Source: Eubacterium sp.
Lineage (GTDB): Bacteria > Bacillota > Clostridia > Oscillospirales > Acutalibacteraceae
NCBI GenBank assembly: GCA_017463985.1
Contig: JAFUEH010000009.1
Location: forward strand, 62,001-126,000
Direction: 5' to 3'
Length of the DNA: 64,000 nt
The position numbers and the translations under genes are program-made. Under the pieces are notes generated by a model. It was not told the origin of the DNA. It did no database searches and saw only the letters and a list, made by a program, of their open reading frames with translations. This document shows, piece by piece, positions 35,426 to 44,809 of the stretch (position 1 is its first letter; every line of letters begins with the position of its first letter).

Positions 35426-38197
35426 ATGGCTAACAAATTTGTAACTGCTATCTTCGGAGATTACTCCAAGAAGGAAGTAAAAAGACTCAGCAAAACAGTT
35501 GATAAGATCAACGAGCTTGCCGACAAGTACGGCAAGATGGACGACAAGGAGCTGGCCTCTCAGACAGAGCTCCTCAAGGGCAGACTGGCTGACGGCGAAA
35601 CGCTGGACGACATTCTCCCCGACGCCTTCGCCGTATGCCGCGAGGCTGCTGACCGTGTGATCGGCCTGCGTCACTTTGACGTACAGCTGATCGGCGGTAT
35701 CGTGCTCCATCAGGGCCGTATCGCTGAAATGAAAACCGGTGAAGGTAAAACCCTCGTAGCGACCCTGCCGGCTTATCTGAACGCACTGACGGGCAACGGC
35801 GTGCATATCGTTACCGTTAACGACTATCTGGCAAAGCGTGACTCCGAGTGGATGGGTAAGGTATACCGCTTTCTCGGTCTTTCCGTCGGCCTGATTATTC
35901 ATGAAAAGAACAACGCAGAGCGCCAAGAGGCTTATAACTGCGACATCACCTACGGTACCAATAACGAGATGGGCTTCGACTATCTGCGTGATAACATGGT
36001 GCAGTATAAAGAGCAGAAGGTACAGCGCGGCCACATATTCGCCATCGTCGACGAGGTTGACTCGATCCTGATCGACGAGGCAAGAACACCGTTGATTATC
36101 AGCGGTAAGGGCGAGGCCTCTACCGACCTGTACCGTCAGGCGAACCAGTTTGCCGAATCCCTGACCATGGTCAAGGTTGCCAAGACGGATGACAAGGAAG
36201 ACGCCGAGGATAATTACGAGGGCGATTACCTTGTTGATGAGAAGGCCAAGACGGCCACCCTGCTGCAGAGCGGTGTTGAAAAGGCAGAGGCCTTCTTCCA
36301 CATTGAAAATCTGCAGGATATTGAGCACACCACCCTGCGTCATCATATCGACCAGGCGATCAAGGCGCACGGCGTCATGACCAGAGATATCGACTACGTT
36401 GTGAAGGACGGTCAGGTTAAGATCGTTGACGAATTCACCGGCCGTATCATGGAAGGCCGTCGTTACAACGAGGGTCTGCATCAGGCGCTGGAGGCAAAGG
36501 AAGGCGTTAAGGTGGAGCACGAGAGCAAGACGCTCGCTACCATCACCTTCCAGAACTACTTCCGTCTGTACAAGAAGCTGTCCGGTATGACCGGTACCGC
36601 CGCAACGGAAGCGCGCGAATTTGATGAGATCTATAAGCTCGATGTTGTCGAGATCCCGACCAACAAGCCGATGATCCGTGACGACAAGCCGGATGTGATT
36701 TTTGCTACCGAGAAGGGCAAGTTCAACGCCGTGATCAAGCAGATCAAGGAATGTCATGAAAAAGGTCAGCCGGTACTGGTCGGCACGATCAGCATTGAGA
36801 AGAGCGAATACCTCTCCCGTCTGCTGAAGAAGGAAGGTATTGCGCACAACGTACTCAACGCAAAGAACCATGAAAAGGAAGCTGCGATCATCGCGCAGGC
36901 CGGTAAGTACGGCGCCGTTACCATTTCTACGAACATGGCCGGCCGTGGTACCGATATTATGCTCGGCGGTAACGCTGAATTCCTGGCCAAGGCACAGATG
37001 AAGAAGATGAAGTTCCAGAATTACGAGATCAACGAGGCCACCGGCTTTGGCGACACCGACGACGCAAGAATTTTGGAAGCCAGACAAACCTTCATCGACC
37101 TGGAAAAGAAGTACAGAGAAGAAATCAAGGAAGAGGCTGACAAGGTACGCGAGGCAGGCGGTTTGTTTATCCTCGGTACCGAGCGTCACGACGCTAGACG
37201 TATCGATAACCAGCTGCGCGGCCGTTCCGGCCGTCAGGGCGACCCGGGCGCCAGCCAGTTCTACCTCTCCTGTGAAGACGATCTGATGCGTCTCTTCGGC
37301 GGCGACAGAATGCAGGCCATGATGACCCGCTTCAACCAGGACGAGGATGAGCCGATCGTCTCCAAGTTCATCTCCAAGACCGTGGAATCCTCCCAGAAGA
37401 AGGTCGAGGGACGGAACTTTGAAATCAGAAAGAACACCCTTAACTACGATGACGTTATGAACCGCCAGAGAGAGCTGATCTACAAGCAGCGTGATCAGGT
37501 ACTGGACGGCATCGACCTTTCCGAAACCATTAAGAAGATGGTTGACAGAAACATTGAGGAAACGGTTGCCAATTACTTCTCCGGCGACTCTAAGGAAGAT
37601 TGGAACGTAGAAGGTCTGAAAGAGAAGTACAAGAGCTGGGGCATCGCCACCGACGATGACTTTGAGGATACAGACGACCTGACGATCGAGGATACCACCG
37701 AGCTGTTACAGGACAGAGCCGCCAAGATCCTCGAGAAGAAGGAGGAAATCCTCGGCACAGATATGTTCCAGGATCTGGAAAGAATGATCCTGCTGCGCAA
37801 CGTAGACACCTACTGGATGGATCATATCGACGCGATGGACGATCTCAAGAAGGGTATCCACCTGCGCTCCTACGCACAGCGTGATCCGGTTGTCGCGTAC
37901 CGTATGGAATCCTACGATATGTTCGACGAAATGACGGCCGCTATCCGTGAAGATACCGCAAAGGACATCCTGATCCTGATGCCGCGTCACAGAACGGACG
38001 TACAGAGAAAGGCTGTTGCCCGCGTTACCTCCACCTCCGCAGAGGAAACCGAAACCAATGCGAAGCAGGTTACCGTCCGCAAGGAAAAGAAAATCGGCCC
38101 GAACGAGCTTTGCCCGTGCGGCAGCGGCAAGAAGTATAAGAAGTGCCACGGCGCTCCCGGCTGCACAACGCCGATCGATCAGCCTATTGAGGACTAA
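35426..38197 (+). CDS. secA: Protein translocase ATPase SecA
   Basis: 923 aa. The motor drives preproteins through SecYEG. Walker A MKTGEGKTLVATLPAYL, Walker B IVDEVDSILIDEARTPLII, the preprotein cross-linking region, GRGTDIMLGG and ERHDARRIDNQLRGRSGRQG are all present. The C-terminus ends with the zinc-binding CPCGSGKKYKKCHG that contacts SecB or the ribosome. GAGGTGG precedes the ATG. Codon use is strongly biased, as expected for a highly expressed gene. A long reading frame on the opposite strand is a shadow of this gene. Confidence 0.98.
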   Translation: MANKFVTAIFGDYSKKEVKRLSKTVDKINELADKYGKMDDKELASQTELLKGRLADGETLDDILPDAFAVCREAADRVIGLRHFDVQLIGGIVLHQGRIAEMKTGEGKTLVATLPAYLNALTGNGVHIVTVNDYLAKRDSEWMGKVYRFLGLSVGLIIHEKNNAERQEAYNCDITYGTNNEMGFDYLRDNMVQYKEQKVQRGHIFAIVDEVDSILIDEARTPLIISGKGEASTDLYRQANQFAESLTMVKVAKTDDKEDAEDNYEGDYLVDEKAKTATLLQSGVEKAEAFFHIENLQDIEHTTLRHHIDQAIKAHGVMTRDIDYVVKDGQVKIVDEFTGRIMEGRRYNEGLHQALEAKEGVKVEHESKTLATITFQNYFRLYKKLSGMTGTAATEAREFDEIYKLDVVEIPTNKPMIRDDKPDVIFATEKGKFNAVIKQIKECHEKGQPVLVGTISIEKSEYLSRLLKKEGIAHNVLNAKNHEKEAAIIAQAGKYGAVTISTNMAGRGTDIMLGGNAEFLAKAQMKKMKFQNYEINEATGFGDTDDARILEARQTFIDLEKKYREEIKEEADKVREAGGLFILGTERHDARRIDNQLRGRSGRQGDPGASQFYLSCEDDLMRLFGGDRMQAMMTRFNQDEDEPIVSKFISKTVESSQKKVEGRNFEIRKNTLNYDDVMNRQRELIYKQRDQVLDGIDLSETIKKMVDRNIEETVANYFSGDSKEDWNVEGLKEKYKSWGIATDDDFEDTDDLTIEDTTELLQDRAAKILEKKEEILGTDMFQDLERMILLRNVDTYWMDHIDAMDDLKKGIHLRSYAQRDPVVAYRMESYDMFDEMTAAIREDTAKDILILMPRHRTDVQRKAVARVTSTSAEETETNAKQVTVRKEKKIGPNELCPCGSGKKYKKCHGAPGCTTPIDQPIED

Positions 38198-38216
38198 TCA
38201 ATCAAACAGGCATAAC

Positions 38217-38250
38217 AAGAGGCTATCTCCCAGCGAGATAGCCTCTTTGA
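38217..38250 (+). terminator. secA terminator
   Basis: AAGAGGCTATCTC / GAGATAGCCTCTT, 13-bp perfect stem with a 5-nt loop. Confidence 0.85.
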
Positions 38251-38251
38251 G

Positions 38252-38482
38252 ACTTTCGAAAAAGCGCATAACCACGCCGGGTTCTTGAAGGTGCTAGGTA
38301 AATGCTCGTAAGACCAAACGACAAACAAATTTATATTACACAACGATCCAACTATTTTAAAAGCCTTGCAAGCATCGAGCTTGCAAGGCTTTTGGCGTTT
38401 TCCGTCTTTTGCTCGGGGGCGGTACCAATGTACAGCTCCCGCTCGCAAAAAACGAAATTCTGCATCTTTTTCAAAAGTCTCC
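38252..38482 (+). repeat. Intergenic repeat, copy 2
   Basis: A 231-bp unit sharing three blocks with 8691-9021: opening block (38252-38280), hairpin with an 11-bp stem around ATCGA (38363-38389) plus the GGCGTTTTCCGTCTTTTGCT tail, and closing block (38432-38482). Two base pairs in the hairpin differ from copy 1 in a compensatory way. Here too it follows a terminator. It lacks the 100-bp insert of copy 1. Confidence 0.75.
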
Positions 38483-38527
38483 TAGGTGTGTTTATCAATC
38501 CGTTAAACCTTTCAATACCGTCACAGC

Positions 38528-39115
38528 TCACTTGCTCTTGGTGCGGTAACGCATGACAAACCAAAGGATCACAATGATCTGGAACACGGCGCAGATGATG
38601 ATCAGGTACAGCACCTTCGCAATTGGGAAGGTCAGTAGCACTGACACGAACACGCCCCAAATAATGCCGCTGACGCTGACGCACCGCGCCAACAGGTCAA
38701 ACCACAGCGTACTGAACACCGTGGCAATAATAAACGAAACCGGAATGGCATAGATGAAGGAAAGCCACTCCTTCGGCAGTGTCGGCACCAACACCTTCAG
38801 CAGAAAGAATACCACAGAGGCAGTCAGCCACGCGAGCCCGACGGAAAGCACCGGCACAAACCGTCTGCGTTCCTTCGTTTTATCCGCCTTCACCGGATCG
38901 CTTTCGCTGATCAGGTCGTTCACAGTAACGCCGAAATAATCGGCTATTTTATACAGCACATACGCGTCCGGCAGGCCGTCGCCGCGCTCCCACTTGGACA
39001 CGGATTTATCAGAATAACTCAATACCTCCGCCAGCTGTCCCTGGGTCAGTCCTGCCTTTTTACGGTAATAGGCGATCTTCCCTGCGACGGTGTTTTTAAA
39101 TTCCTGTTCGTTCAT
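38528..39115 (-). CDS. XRE-family regulator with membrane domain
   Basis: 195 aa from MNEQEFKNTV, which has GAGGTG 4 nt upstream. An N-terminal XRE helix-turn-helix (KIAYYRKKAGLTQGQLAEVL, SDKSVSKWERGDGLPDAYVL) is followed by four hydrophobic segments (about 100-190: FVPVLSVGLAWLTASVVFFL, LSFIYAIPVSFIIATVFSTL, SGIIWGVFVSVLLTFPIAKV, LIIICAVFQIIVILWFVMRY). Membrane-tethered XRE regulators are common in Clostridia, usually of unknown signal. Target genes are not indicated by the context. Confidence 0.88.
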   Translation of the reverse strand: MNEQEFKNTVAGKIAYYRKKAGLTQGQLAEVLSYSDKSVSKWERGDGLPDAYVLYKIADYFGVTVNDLISESDPVKADKTKERRRFVPVLSVGLAWLTASVVFFLLKVLVPTLPKEWLSFIYAIPVSFIIATVFSTLWFDLLARCVSVSGIIWGVFVSVLLTFPIAKVLYLIIICAVFQIIVILWFVMRYRTKSK

Positions 39116-39141
39116 TTTACACCTCAAAAACCGCGAGATTT

Positions 39142-39173
39142 AGCCATTCCTACTCACAGTAGAATGGCTTTTT
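39142..39173 (+). terminator. Terminator-like hairpin between divergent genes
   Basis: AGCCATTC-C-TAC / GTAGAATGGCT, an 11-bp stem with one bulged C and a TCACA loop, followed by TTTTT. It lies upstream of the promoter of the next gene, so it does not end a known gene. Confidence 0.55.
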
Positions 39174-39204
39174 CGCTTAGTAGAGTCCTGTTTTTTACAG
39201 TAGG

Positions 39205-39233
39205 TTGAAGCTCATTCGGTAACATTATATAAT
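39205..39233 (+). promoter_or_regulatory. Promoter of the hemolysin III gene
   Basis: TTGAAG (39205-39210), 17-bp spacer, TATAAT (39228-39233). Confidence 0.75.
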
Positions 39234-39263
39234 CAAACCGAAAAAAACACAAGGGGTGATTTG

Positions 39264-39968
39264 ATGTCAAGAACGAAGCTGGACGATCGGCAGCTGCCGA
39301 ACTACACGAGGGGCGAGGAGATCGCCAATATGACAACGCATATCGTAGGCGGTGCCTTCGGCGTCGTTGCGCTGGTGCTGTGTATTGTCTTTTCATTAAT
39401 AAAACATAATTATTGGGGCTTTGCCGGCGGACTGGTATACGGTATCATGATGATCTATCTTTATACGATTTCCAGTATTTATCACGGGCTGATCCCCGAA
39501 CGGCCGAAAAAGGTGTTTCAGGTGCTGGATCATTGCTCAATCTTTGCGATGATCCTCGGCTCTTATGTACCGATCCTGCTGACCGGTGTGCGCGAGCAAA
39601 ATTTCGTGATATTTATTATCGTAGCGGTTTTAGTCGTGGCCGGCTGCGCGGTATGTGTTCCCCTGACAGCTATTGATCTGAAAAAATATGCAGCCGTCTC
39701 CATGACCGGTTACTTTGTGATCGGCTGGGCAGCGCTGCTGATGCTGTACCCGCTGTATAAGGCTTACGGGATCGAAATGGTGGCGTGGCTGGTAGCTGGC
39801 GGCGCCGCCTATACGCTGGGCATTATCTTTTATGCCAAGGGTCGGAAAAAGCGCTACTACCACAGTATTTTTCACCTGTTTATCCTGCTGGGCAGCGCAC
39901 TGCAGTTTGTGGCGATCTTTAAATTCTGCATTCTCGGCAGCTTTACGCCGGTCTTTTTCGGCGCATAA
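39264..39968 (+). CDS. Hemolysin III / TrhA family membrane protein
   Basis: 234 aa, seven hydrophobic segments. Family motifs EEIANMTTHIVGGAFG, SSIYHGL and YYHSIFHLFILLGSALQF carry the conserved His residues that bind zinc in related PAQR proteins. Some members adjust membrane fluidity or energy state; haemolytic activity is not implied. The ATG at 39264 has AGGGGTG upstream; a TTG three bases earlier is disfavoured. It has its own promoter. Confidence 0.92.
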   Translation: MSRTKLDDRQLPNYTRGEEIANMTTHIVGGAFGVVALVLCIVFSLIKHNYWGFAGGLVYGIMMIYLYTISSIYHGLIPERPKKVFQVLDHCSIFAMILGSYVPILLTGVREQNFVIFIIVAVLVVAGCAVCVPLTAIDLKKYAAVSMTGYFVIGWAALLMLYPLYKAYGIEMVAWLVAGGAAYTLGIIFYAKGRKKRYYHSIFHLFILLGSALQFVAIFKFCILGSFTPVFFGA

Positions 39969-40176
39969 GGCGCAATTATATTTTTATTACTATATTAATT
40001 ACTATTTAAATGTGGTAATAATGAACAACAATCTATCATTGAACCGTCGCGTAATTGTTCATGAAATAGAAAATGTTTAAAATTCGGTAACGATTTAAAA
40101 TAATTGTTGAAATTTGTTTTCTGTTTTATTATTATATTCGTGTGATTGAAATTTTCTATTTTTGGCGGTGAGTGCG
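39969..40176 (+). other. AT-rich region upstream of xpt
   Basis: No gene seen. An inverted repeat ATGAACAA / TTGTTCAT (40021-40062) lies about 50 bp before the xpt promoter. No purine riboswitch consensus is present. Confidence 0.6.
40107..40135 (+). promoter_or_regulatory. xpt promoter
   Basis: TTGAAA (40107-40112), 17-bp spacer, TATTAT (40130-40135). The leader is about 35 nt, too short for a riboswitch. Confidence 0.6.
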
Positions 40177-40755
40177 ATGGATCTCCTCAAACAGAAAATC
40201 CTCAACGAGGGCGAAGTTTACGAAGGTAATATCTTAAAAGTAGACTGTTTTCTGAACCACCAGATAGATTGCGTGTTTTTGCGCGAAATCGCGAAAGAAT
40301 TTCATAGGCTTTTTAAGGATGAGGGCGTCAACAAGGTTCTGACAATCGAAGCATCGGGTATCGCAATCGGTGCAATGGTTGCCGAAGAGTTTGAATGCCC
40401 TTTAGTTTTTGCCAAAAAAAGCAAGACAAAAAACATTGCGCCGGATGTATACAGCGCTGCGGTGGACTCCTATACGCACGGAACGACCTCGAACGTGATG
40501 GTCTCTAAGCGTTTTCTGAATGAAGGGGATCGGGTGCTGATCATCGATGACTTTTTGGCGCTCGGTAATGCGCTCAAGGGGCTGATCGATATTGTTCATC
40601 AGAGCGGCGCCTCCCTCGCCGGCTGCGGCACCGTCATTGAAAAGGGCTATCAGCACGGCGGCGACGAGCTGCGCGCGCAGGGCATTAAGGTAGAAAGCCT
40701 GGCCATCGTGGAAAGCATGAGCCACGAAACGGGCGAGGTCACCTTCAGGGACTAG
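40177..40755 (+). CDS. xpt: Xanthine phosphoribosyltransferase
   Basis: 192 aa, close to the 194 aa of B. subtilis Xpt and alignable over the whole length (LKVDCFLNHQID, VLTIEASGIA, VFAKKSKT). It converts xanthine and PRPP to XMP. The PRPP loop is VLIIDDFLALGNALKGL. The ATG at 40177 matches the family N-terminus; a TTG at 40162 is rejected. It begins the purine salvage block that continues with the lipoprotein, ABC transporter and hpt. Confidence 0.96.
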   Translation: MDLLKQKILNEGEVYEGNILKVDCFLNHQIDCVFLREIAKEFHRLFKDEGVNKVLTIEASGIAIGAMVAEEFECPLVFAKKSKTKNIAPDVYSAAVDSYTHGTTSNVMVSKRFLNEGDRVLIIDDFLALGNALKGLIDIVHQSGASLAGCGTVIEKGYQHGGDELRAQGIKVESLAIVESMSHETGEVTFRD

Positions 40756-40815
40756 GTTATCACGGCAACCGCCGTATAATATAAACCATTCAATAAATTT
40801 ATGGAGGGAAAACAA

Positions 40816-42054
40816 ATGAAAAACATCAAAAAAATCATTGCTGTTCTCCTCGCAGTTGTGCTGGCAGCAGTTGCTTTTGCAGCTTGCTCTAAGAATGCAG
40901 CTAACAACGGCGAGGAAGCCGAAAGCAACAGCGCACAGGCAGCTGCTTCTGACGTCAAGGTTGGTTTCATCTTCTTACACGATGAAAACTCCACCTACGA
41001 CCTCAACTTCATCAACGCTGCTAAGGAAGCTTGCGAAGAGCTTGGCGTTGAGTACATCCTCAAGACCAACATTCCTGAGGGCAACGAGTGCTACGAAGCT
41101 GCAGCAGAGCTGGTTGACGAAGGCTGCAACATCGTATTTGCTGACTCCTTCGGTCATGAGGACTTCATGATTCAGGCAGCTAAGGAATTCCCGGACGTTG
41201 AATTCTGCCACGCTACCGGTACAAAGGCTCACACTGAGAACCTTGCTAACTATCACAATGCGTTCGCTTCTATCTACGAAGGCAGATACCTTGCCGGTAT
41301 CGCCGCTGGCTTAAAGCTCAACGAGATCAAGGAAGCCGGCCAGCTGAAGGGCGACGTTCCGAAGATGGGTTATGTAGGCGCTTACACCTACGCTGAGGTT
41401 ATCTCCGGTTACACTTCCTTCTATCTTGGCGCAAAGAGCGTATGCTCTGACGTAGTGATGGACGTTCGTTTCACCGGTTCTTGGTATGACGAGACCGCCG
41501 AGAAGGAAGCTGCTCAGGCGCTGATCGACAGCGGTTGCGATCTGATTTCTCAGCACGCAGACTCCATGGGCGCTCCGACCGCTTGCGAAGCGGCAGGTAT
41601 CCCTGACGTTTCTTACAACGGCTCCACCGTTGAGGCTTGCCCGAACACCTTTATCGTATCTTCCAGAATCAACTGGGCTCCGTACTTCAAGTACATCATC
41701 GGTTGCGTAAGCGAAGGCAAAGCGATCGACGCTGACTGGACCGGCACCATCGCTACCGGTTCTGTTGAACTGACTGCTGTTAACGAGAAGGCTGCTGCTG
41801 CAGGTACGCAGGAGAAGATCGACGAAGCAAAGGCTCAGCTTGAGGCTGGTACGCTGCACGTATTCGACACCGCTACCTTCACCGTAGGCGGCGCTCCGCT
41901 GGATACCTACATGGCTGACGTTGACACTGACGAAGCTTTCACACCGGACACCGAGGCGATCAAGGACGGTTACTTTGACGAGTCCGCTTCCCGTTCCGCT
42001 CCGTACTTCGATGTACAGATCGACGGTATCACGCTTCTTAACGAGGCATTCTAA
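40816..42054 (+). CDS. BMP-family purine nucleoside-binding lipoprotein
   Basis: 412 aa from the ATG at 40816, which has GGAGG 8 nt upstream. A type II signal peptide ends in FAAC. The mature protein is a BMP/PnrA-type periplasmic-binding fold (VGFIFLHDENSTYDLNFINA, FPDVEFCHATGT, SYNGSTVEACPNTFIVSSRI). Family members bind purine nucleosides, which fits the salvage genes on both sides. Very strong codon bias suggests high expression. It delivers ligand to the ABC transporter encoded downstream. Confidence 0.93.
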   Translation: MKNIKKIIAVLLAVVLAAVAFAACSKNAANNGEEAESNSAQAAASDVKVGFIFLHDENSTYDLNFINAAKEACEELGVEYILKTNIPEGNECYEAAAELVDEGCNIVFADSFGHEDFMIQAAKEFPDVEFCHATGTKAHTENLANYHNAFASIYEGRYLAGIAAGLKLNEIKEAGQLKGDVPKMGYVGAYTYAEVISGYTSFYLGAKSVCSDVVMDVRFTGSWYDETAEKEAAQALIDSGCDLISQHADSMGAPTACEAAGIPDVSYNGSTVEACPNTFIVSSRINWAPYFKYIIGCVSEGKAIDADWTGTIATGSVELTAVNEKAAAAGTQEKIDEAKAQLEAGTLHVFDTATFTVGGAPLDTYMADVDTDEAFTPDTEAIKDGYFDESASRSAPYFDVQIDGITLLNEAF

Positions 42055-42087
42055 GGCTAAGTCTTAGCGAATTCATAAACACTGACG

Positions 42088-42117
42088 CCGTGGCCGTGTT
42101 TTCGCGGCCACGGTTTT
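42088..42117 (+). terminator. Hairpin between the binding-protein gene and the ABC genes
   Basis: CCGTGGCCG / CGGCCACGG, 9-bp stem, followed by TTTT. Its place inside the operon would let the binding protein be made in excess of the transporter. Confidence 0.75.
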
Positions 42118-42155
42118 GACTTTAACTGCACACCCTTATGTAACGGAGGTATATC

Positions 42156-43709
42156 ATGAGCGAAAATATAGCACTCGAATTAAAAGGTATTACCAAAGCC
42201 TTCGGAAAAAAAGTAGTTGCCAATAAGAACGTTGACCTGACGGTTTATAAAGGGGAGATTTTGGCCATTCTCGGTGAGAACGGCAGCGGCAAAACCACCC
42301 TGATGAACATGGTGTCAGGCATCTATTTCCCGGACGAGGGAAAAATTTATGTGGACGGCGAGGAGGCCGTGATCGGCTCTCCCAAGGACGCTTTCCGTTA
42401 TAAAATCGGCATGATCCACCAGCATTTTAAACTGGTCGACATTTTCTCAGCGGCAGAAAATATTGTCCTTGGCATTGACGACGGACAAAAGTTCAACCTC
42501 AAAGAGGCGAAAAAAAGAATACAACAAATCACGGACCAATACGGCTTTATCATTGACCTGGACAAAAAGGTTTACGAAATGTCTGTTTCCGAAAAGCAGA
42601 CGGTTGAAATCGTCAAGGTGCTTTACCGCGGCGCCGATATTCTGATTCTGGACGAGCCTACCGCCGTATTGACCCCACAGGAAACCAGAAAATTATTCGA
42701 TGTCCTGCGCAACATGAAGCAAGACAATAAATCGATTATTATAATTACCCACAAGCTCCACGAGGTGCTCGAAATTTCTGACCGCGTCAGCATTTTGCGC
42801 AAGGGCGAGCACGTGGGTACTGTCCTCACCGCAGAGGCAACCGAGCAGTCCCTCACCGACGCCATGGTAGGCGAAAAGGTTTCGCTGAACATCGAGCGTA
42901 CCGCGCCGGTCGATCCGGAGGTGCGCCTGGTCGTCAAGCGGCTGAATGTCAAGAACCGCGACGGCTCTGACGCGCTGACCAACATGAACTTCAAGGTCAA
43001 CAGCGGCGAGATCTTTGGCATCGCCGGCATTTCCGGTTCCGGCCAAAAGGAGCTGCTGGAGGCGATCGCCGGTCTGCAAAAGTGCGAAAAAGGCTCCAGC
43101 ATCCTGTTCACCGACCATGACGACGTGGAGCAGCAGCTGGTGGGCAAAACACCGCGCGAGATCCGCAAGCTCGGCGTAGCCATGTCCTTTGTACCGGAGG
43201 ACCGACTGGGTATGGGTCTTGTCGGCAATATGGACATTACGGACAACATGATGTTGCGTTCCTACAAGAGCGGCAAAAGCGAATTTTTGGACAGAAAGAA
43301 GCCCAAAAAGCTGGCTGAAGACATTATTGAGGAATTAGAGGTCGTCACCCCCGGTACCAGTACACCGGTACGCCGTCTTTCCGGCGGTAATGTACAAAAG
43401 GTGCTGGTCGGCAGAGAGATCGCCCTGGAGCCGCGCCTGCTGATGGTGGCTTATCCGGTCAGAGGTCTGGACATCAACTCCTCCTACACCATTTATAACC
43501 TGCTCAACGAACAAAAGGAAAAGGGCGTCGCTATCATCTTTGTTGGTGAGGACTTGGACGTTTTGATTGAGCTGTGCGATAAAATCATGGTCATCAATTC
43601 CGGCCATATTACCGGTATTGTTGACGGCAGAACCGCTAAAAAAGACGAGCTTGGTCTGTTAATGACCAAGAGCATTGATACAGAGGAGGTGTCAAGGGAT
43701 GAGCACTAA
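42156..43709 (+). CDS. Nucleoside ABC transporter, tandem ATP-binding protein
   Basis: 517 aa with two ABC modules, like NupO/RbsA. The first has Walker A GENGSGKTT, an unusual signature region VYEMSVSEKQ, and Walker B ILILDEPTAVL. The second has a degenerate Walker A GISGSGQKE, signature RLSGGNVQKV and a modified Walker B (LLMVAYPVRGLD), as is usual for the family. GGAGG precedes the ATG. The stop overlaps the next gene by 11 bp. Confidence 0.93.
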   Translation: MSENIALELKGITKAFGKKVVANKNVDLTVYKGEILAILGENGSGKTTLMNMVSGIYFPDEGKIYVDGEEAVIGSPKDAFRYKIGMIHQHFKLVDIFSAAENIVLGIDDGQKFNLKEAKKRIQQITDQYGFIIDLDKKVYEMSVSEKQTVEIVKVLYRGADILILDEPTAVLTPQETRKLFDVLRNMKQDNKSIIIITHKLHEVLEISDRVSILRKGEHVGTVLTAEATEQSLTDAMVGEKVSLNIERTAPVDPEVRLVVKRLNVKNRDGSDALTNMNFKVNSGEIFGIAGISGSGQKELLEAIAGLQKCEKGSSILFTDHDDVEQQLVGKTPREIRKLGVAMSFVPEDRLGMGLVGNMDITDNMMLRSYKSGKSEFLDRKKPKKLAEDIIEELEVVTPGTSTPVRRLSGGNVQKVLVGREIALEPRLLMVAYPVRGLDINSSYTIYNLLNEQKEKGVAIIFVGEDLDVLIELCDKIMVINSGHITGIVDGRTAKKDELGLLMTKSIDTEEVSRDEH

Positions 43710-44808
43710 AACCGAAAAGAAGCACGAACCGCGGTTTCATATCGTCAAGCGTGAAGGCATCCCTACACTACAGGCAACGCTTTACCGGCTTGGCGCAGTG
43801 GTGGCCGCTCTGATCGTTTGCGCCATCGTTACGATGGCGCTCACCGGTGAAAATCCGCTGCGTGTTTACGGTACCATGATTCAGGGTGCTTTTGGCACCG
43901 TGCGTAAGTTCTGGAACCTGCTGCAATCGCTCGCGATGCTGCTTTGCGTTTCGCTGGCCGTTACACCGGCGTTTAAAATGCGCTTTTGGAATATCGGCGC
44001 AGAGGGCCAAGTGCTGGTCGGCGGCTTAGCCTCCGCAGCTTGCATGATTTTATTTGGCAACAGCCTTCCGAACGGCGTACTGCTGCTCACGATGCTGCTG
44101 GCCAGTATGCTGGCAGGCGCGATTTGGGCCGTGATCCCGGCCGTGTTTAAAGCAACGCTGAACACCAACGAAACGCTGTTTACCCTGATGATGAACTATG
44201 TCGGCATCCAGCTGGTTGCCTACTTTGCAAGAGTGTGGGAAAACCCAAAGGGCTCCGGCACGATCGGCATCATCAACGCCGCCACGGAAAAGGGCTGGCT
44301 ACCGGCGATCGGCGGCCAGAAATACCTGCTGAACATCCTGATCGTGCTGGCGCTGACGATCTTCATGTATGTCTATCTGAAATATAGCAAGCACGGCTAT
44401 GAGATCGCGGTGGTCGGTGAGTCACAGAACACCGCCAGGTATATCGGCATCAACGTCAAGAAGGTCATTATCCGAACCATGCTCTTCTCCGGCGCCGTAT
44501 GCGGCATCGCCGGTCTGCTGCTGGTAGGCGGCACCAGTCATACCATTACGACGGAAACCGCCGGCGGCAGAGGCTTTACCGCTATCATGGTTTCCTGGCT
44601 GGCAAAATTCAATCCGCTGATGATGATCCTGACTGCCTTCCTGCTCTCCTTCCTGGAGGCCGGCGCACAGCAGATCGCTACCGATTTTGGCTTGAACAAA
44701 AGCTTTTCGGATATTCTGACCGGTATCATTCTGTTCTTTATTATCGGCAGTGAATTCTTCATTAATTACCAGATCAAGCTGAACAAATCACACGGGGAGG
44801 TTGAGTAA
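43699..44808 (+). CDS. Nucleoside ABC transporter permease 1
   Basis: 369 aa from MSTKTEKKHEP; AAGGG lies 3-7 nt upstream and the start overlaps the ATPase stop. About eight to ten transmembrane segments and the NupP-type motif NIGAEGQVLVGGLASA are seen. It pairs with the next permease to form the channel. The TTG-like start 24 bp earlier is disfavoured. Confidence 0.92.
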   Translation: MSTKTEKKHEPRFHIVKREGIPTLQATLYRLGAVVAALIVCAIVTMALTGENPLRVYGTMIQGAFGTVRKFWNLLQSLAMLLCVSLAVTPAFKMRFWNIGAEGQVLVGGLASAACMILFGNSLPNGVLLLTMLLASMLAGAIWAVIPAVFKATLNTNETLFTLMMNYVGIQLVAYFARVWENPKGSGTIGIINAATEKGWLPAIGGQKYLLNILIVLALTIFMYVYLKYSKHGYEIAVVGESQNTARYIGINVKKVIIRTMLFSGAVCGIAGLLLVGGTSHTITTETAGGRGFTAIMVSWLAKFNPLMMILTAFLLSFLEAGAQQIATDFGLNKSFSDILTGIILFFIIGSEFFINYQIKLNKSHGEVE

Positions 44809-44809
44809 T

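Noticed and set aside
35405..37189. Minus-strand frame of 594 codons opposite secA
   Set aside because: It is an exact shadow of a well-conserved, strongly codon-biased secA; it has no ribosome site and no recognisable domain.
39969..40176. Purine riboswitch before xpt
   Set aside because: No conserved three-way-junction core was found and the predicted transcription start is only about 40 nt before the start codon.
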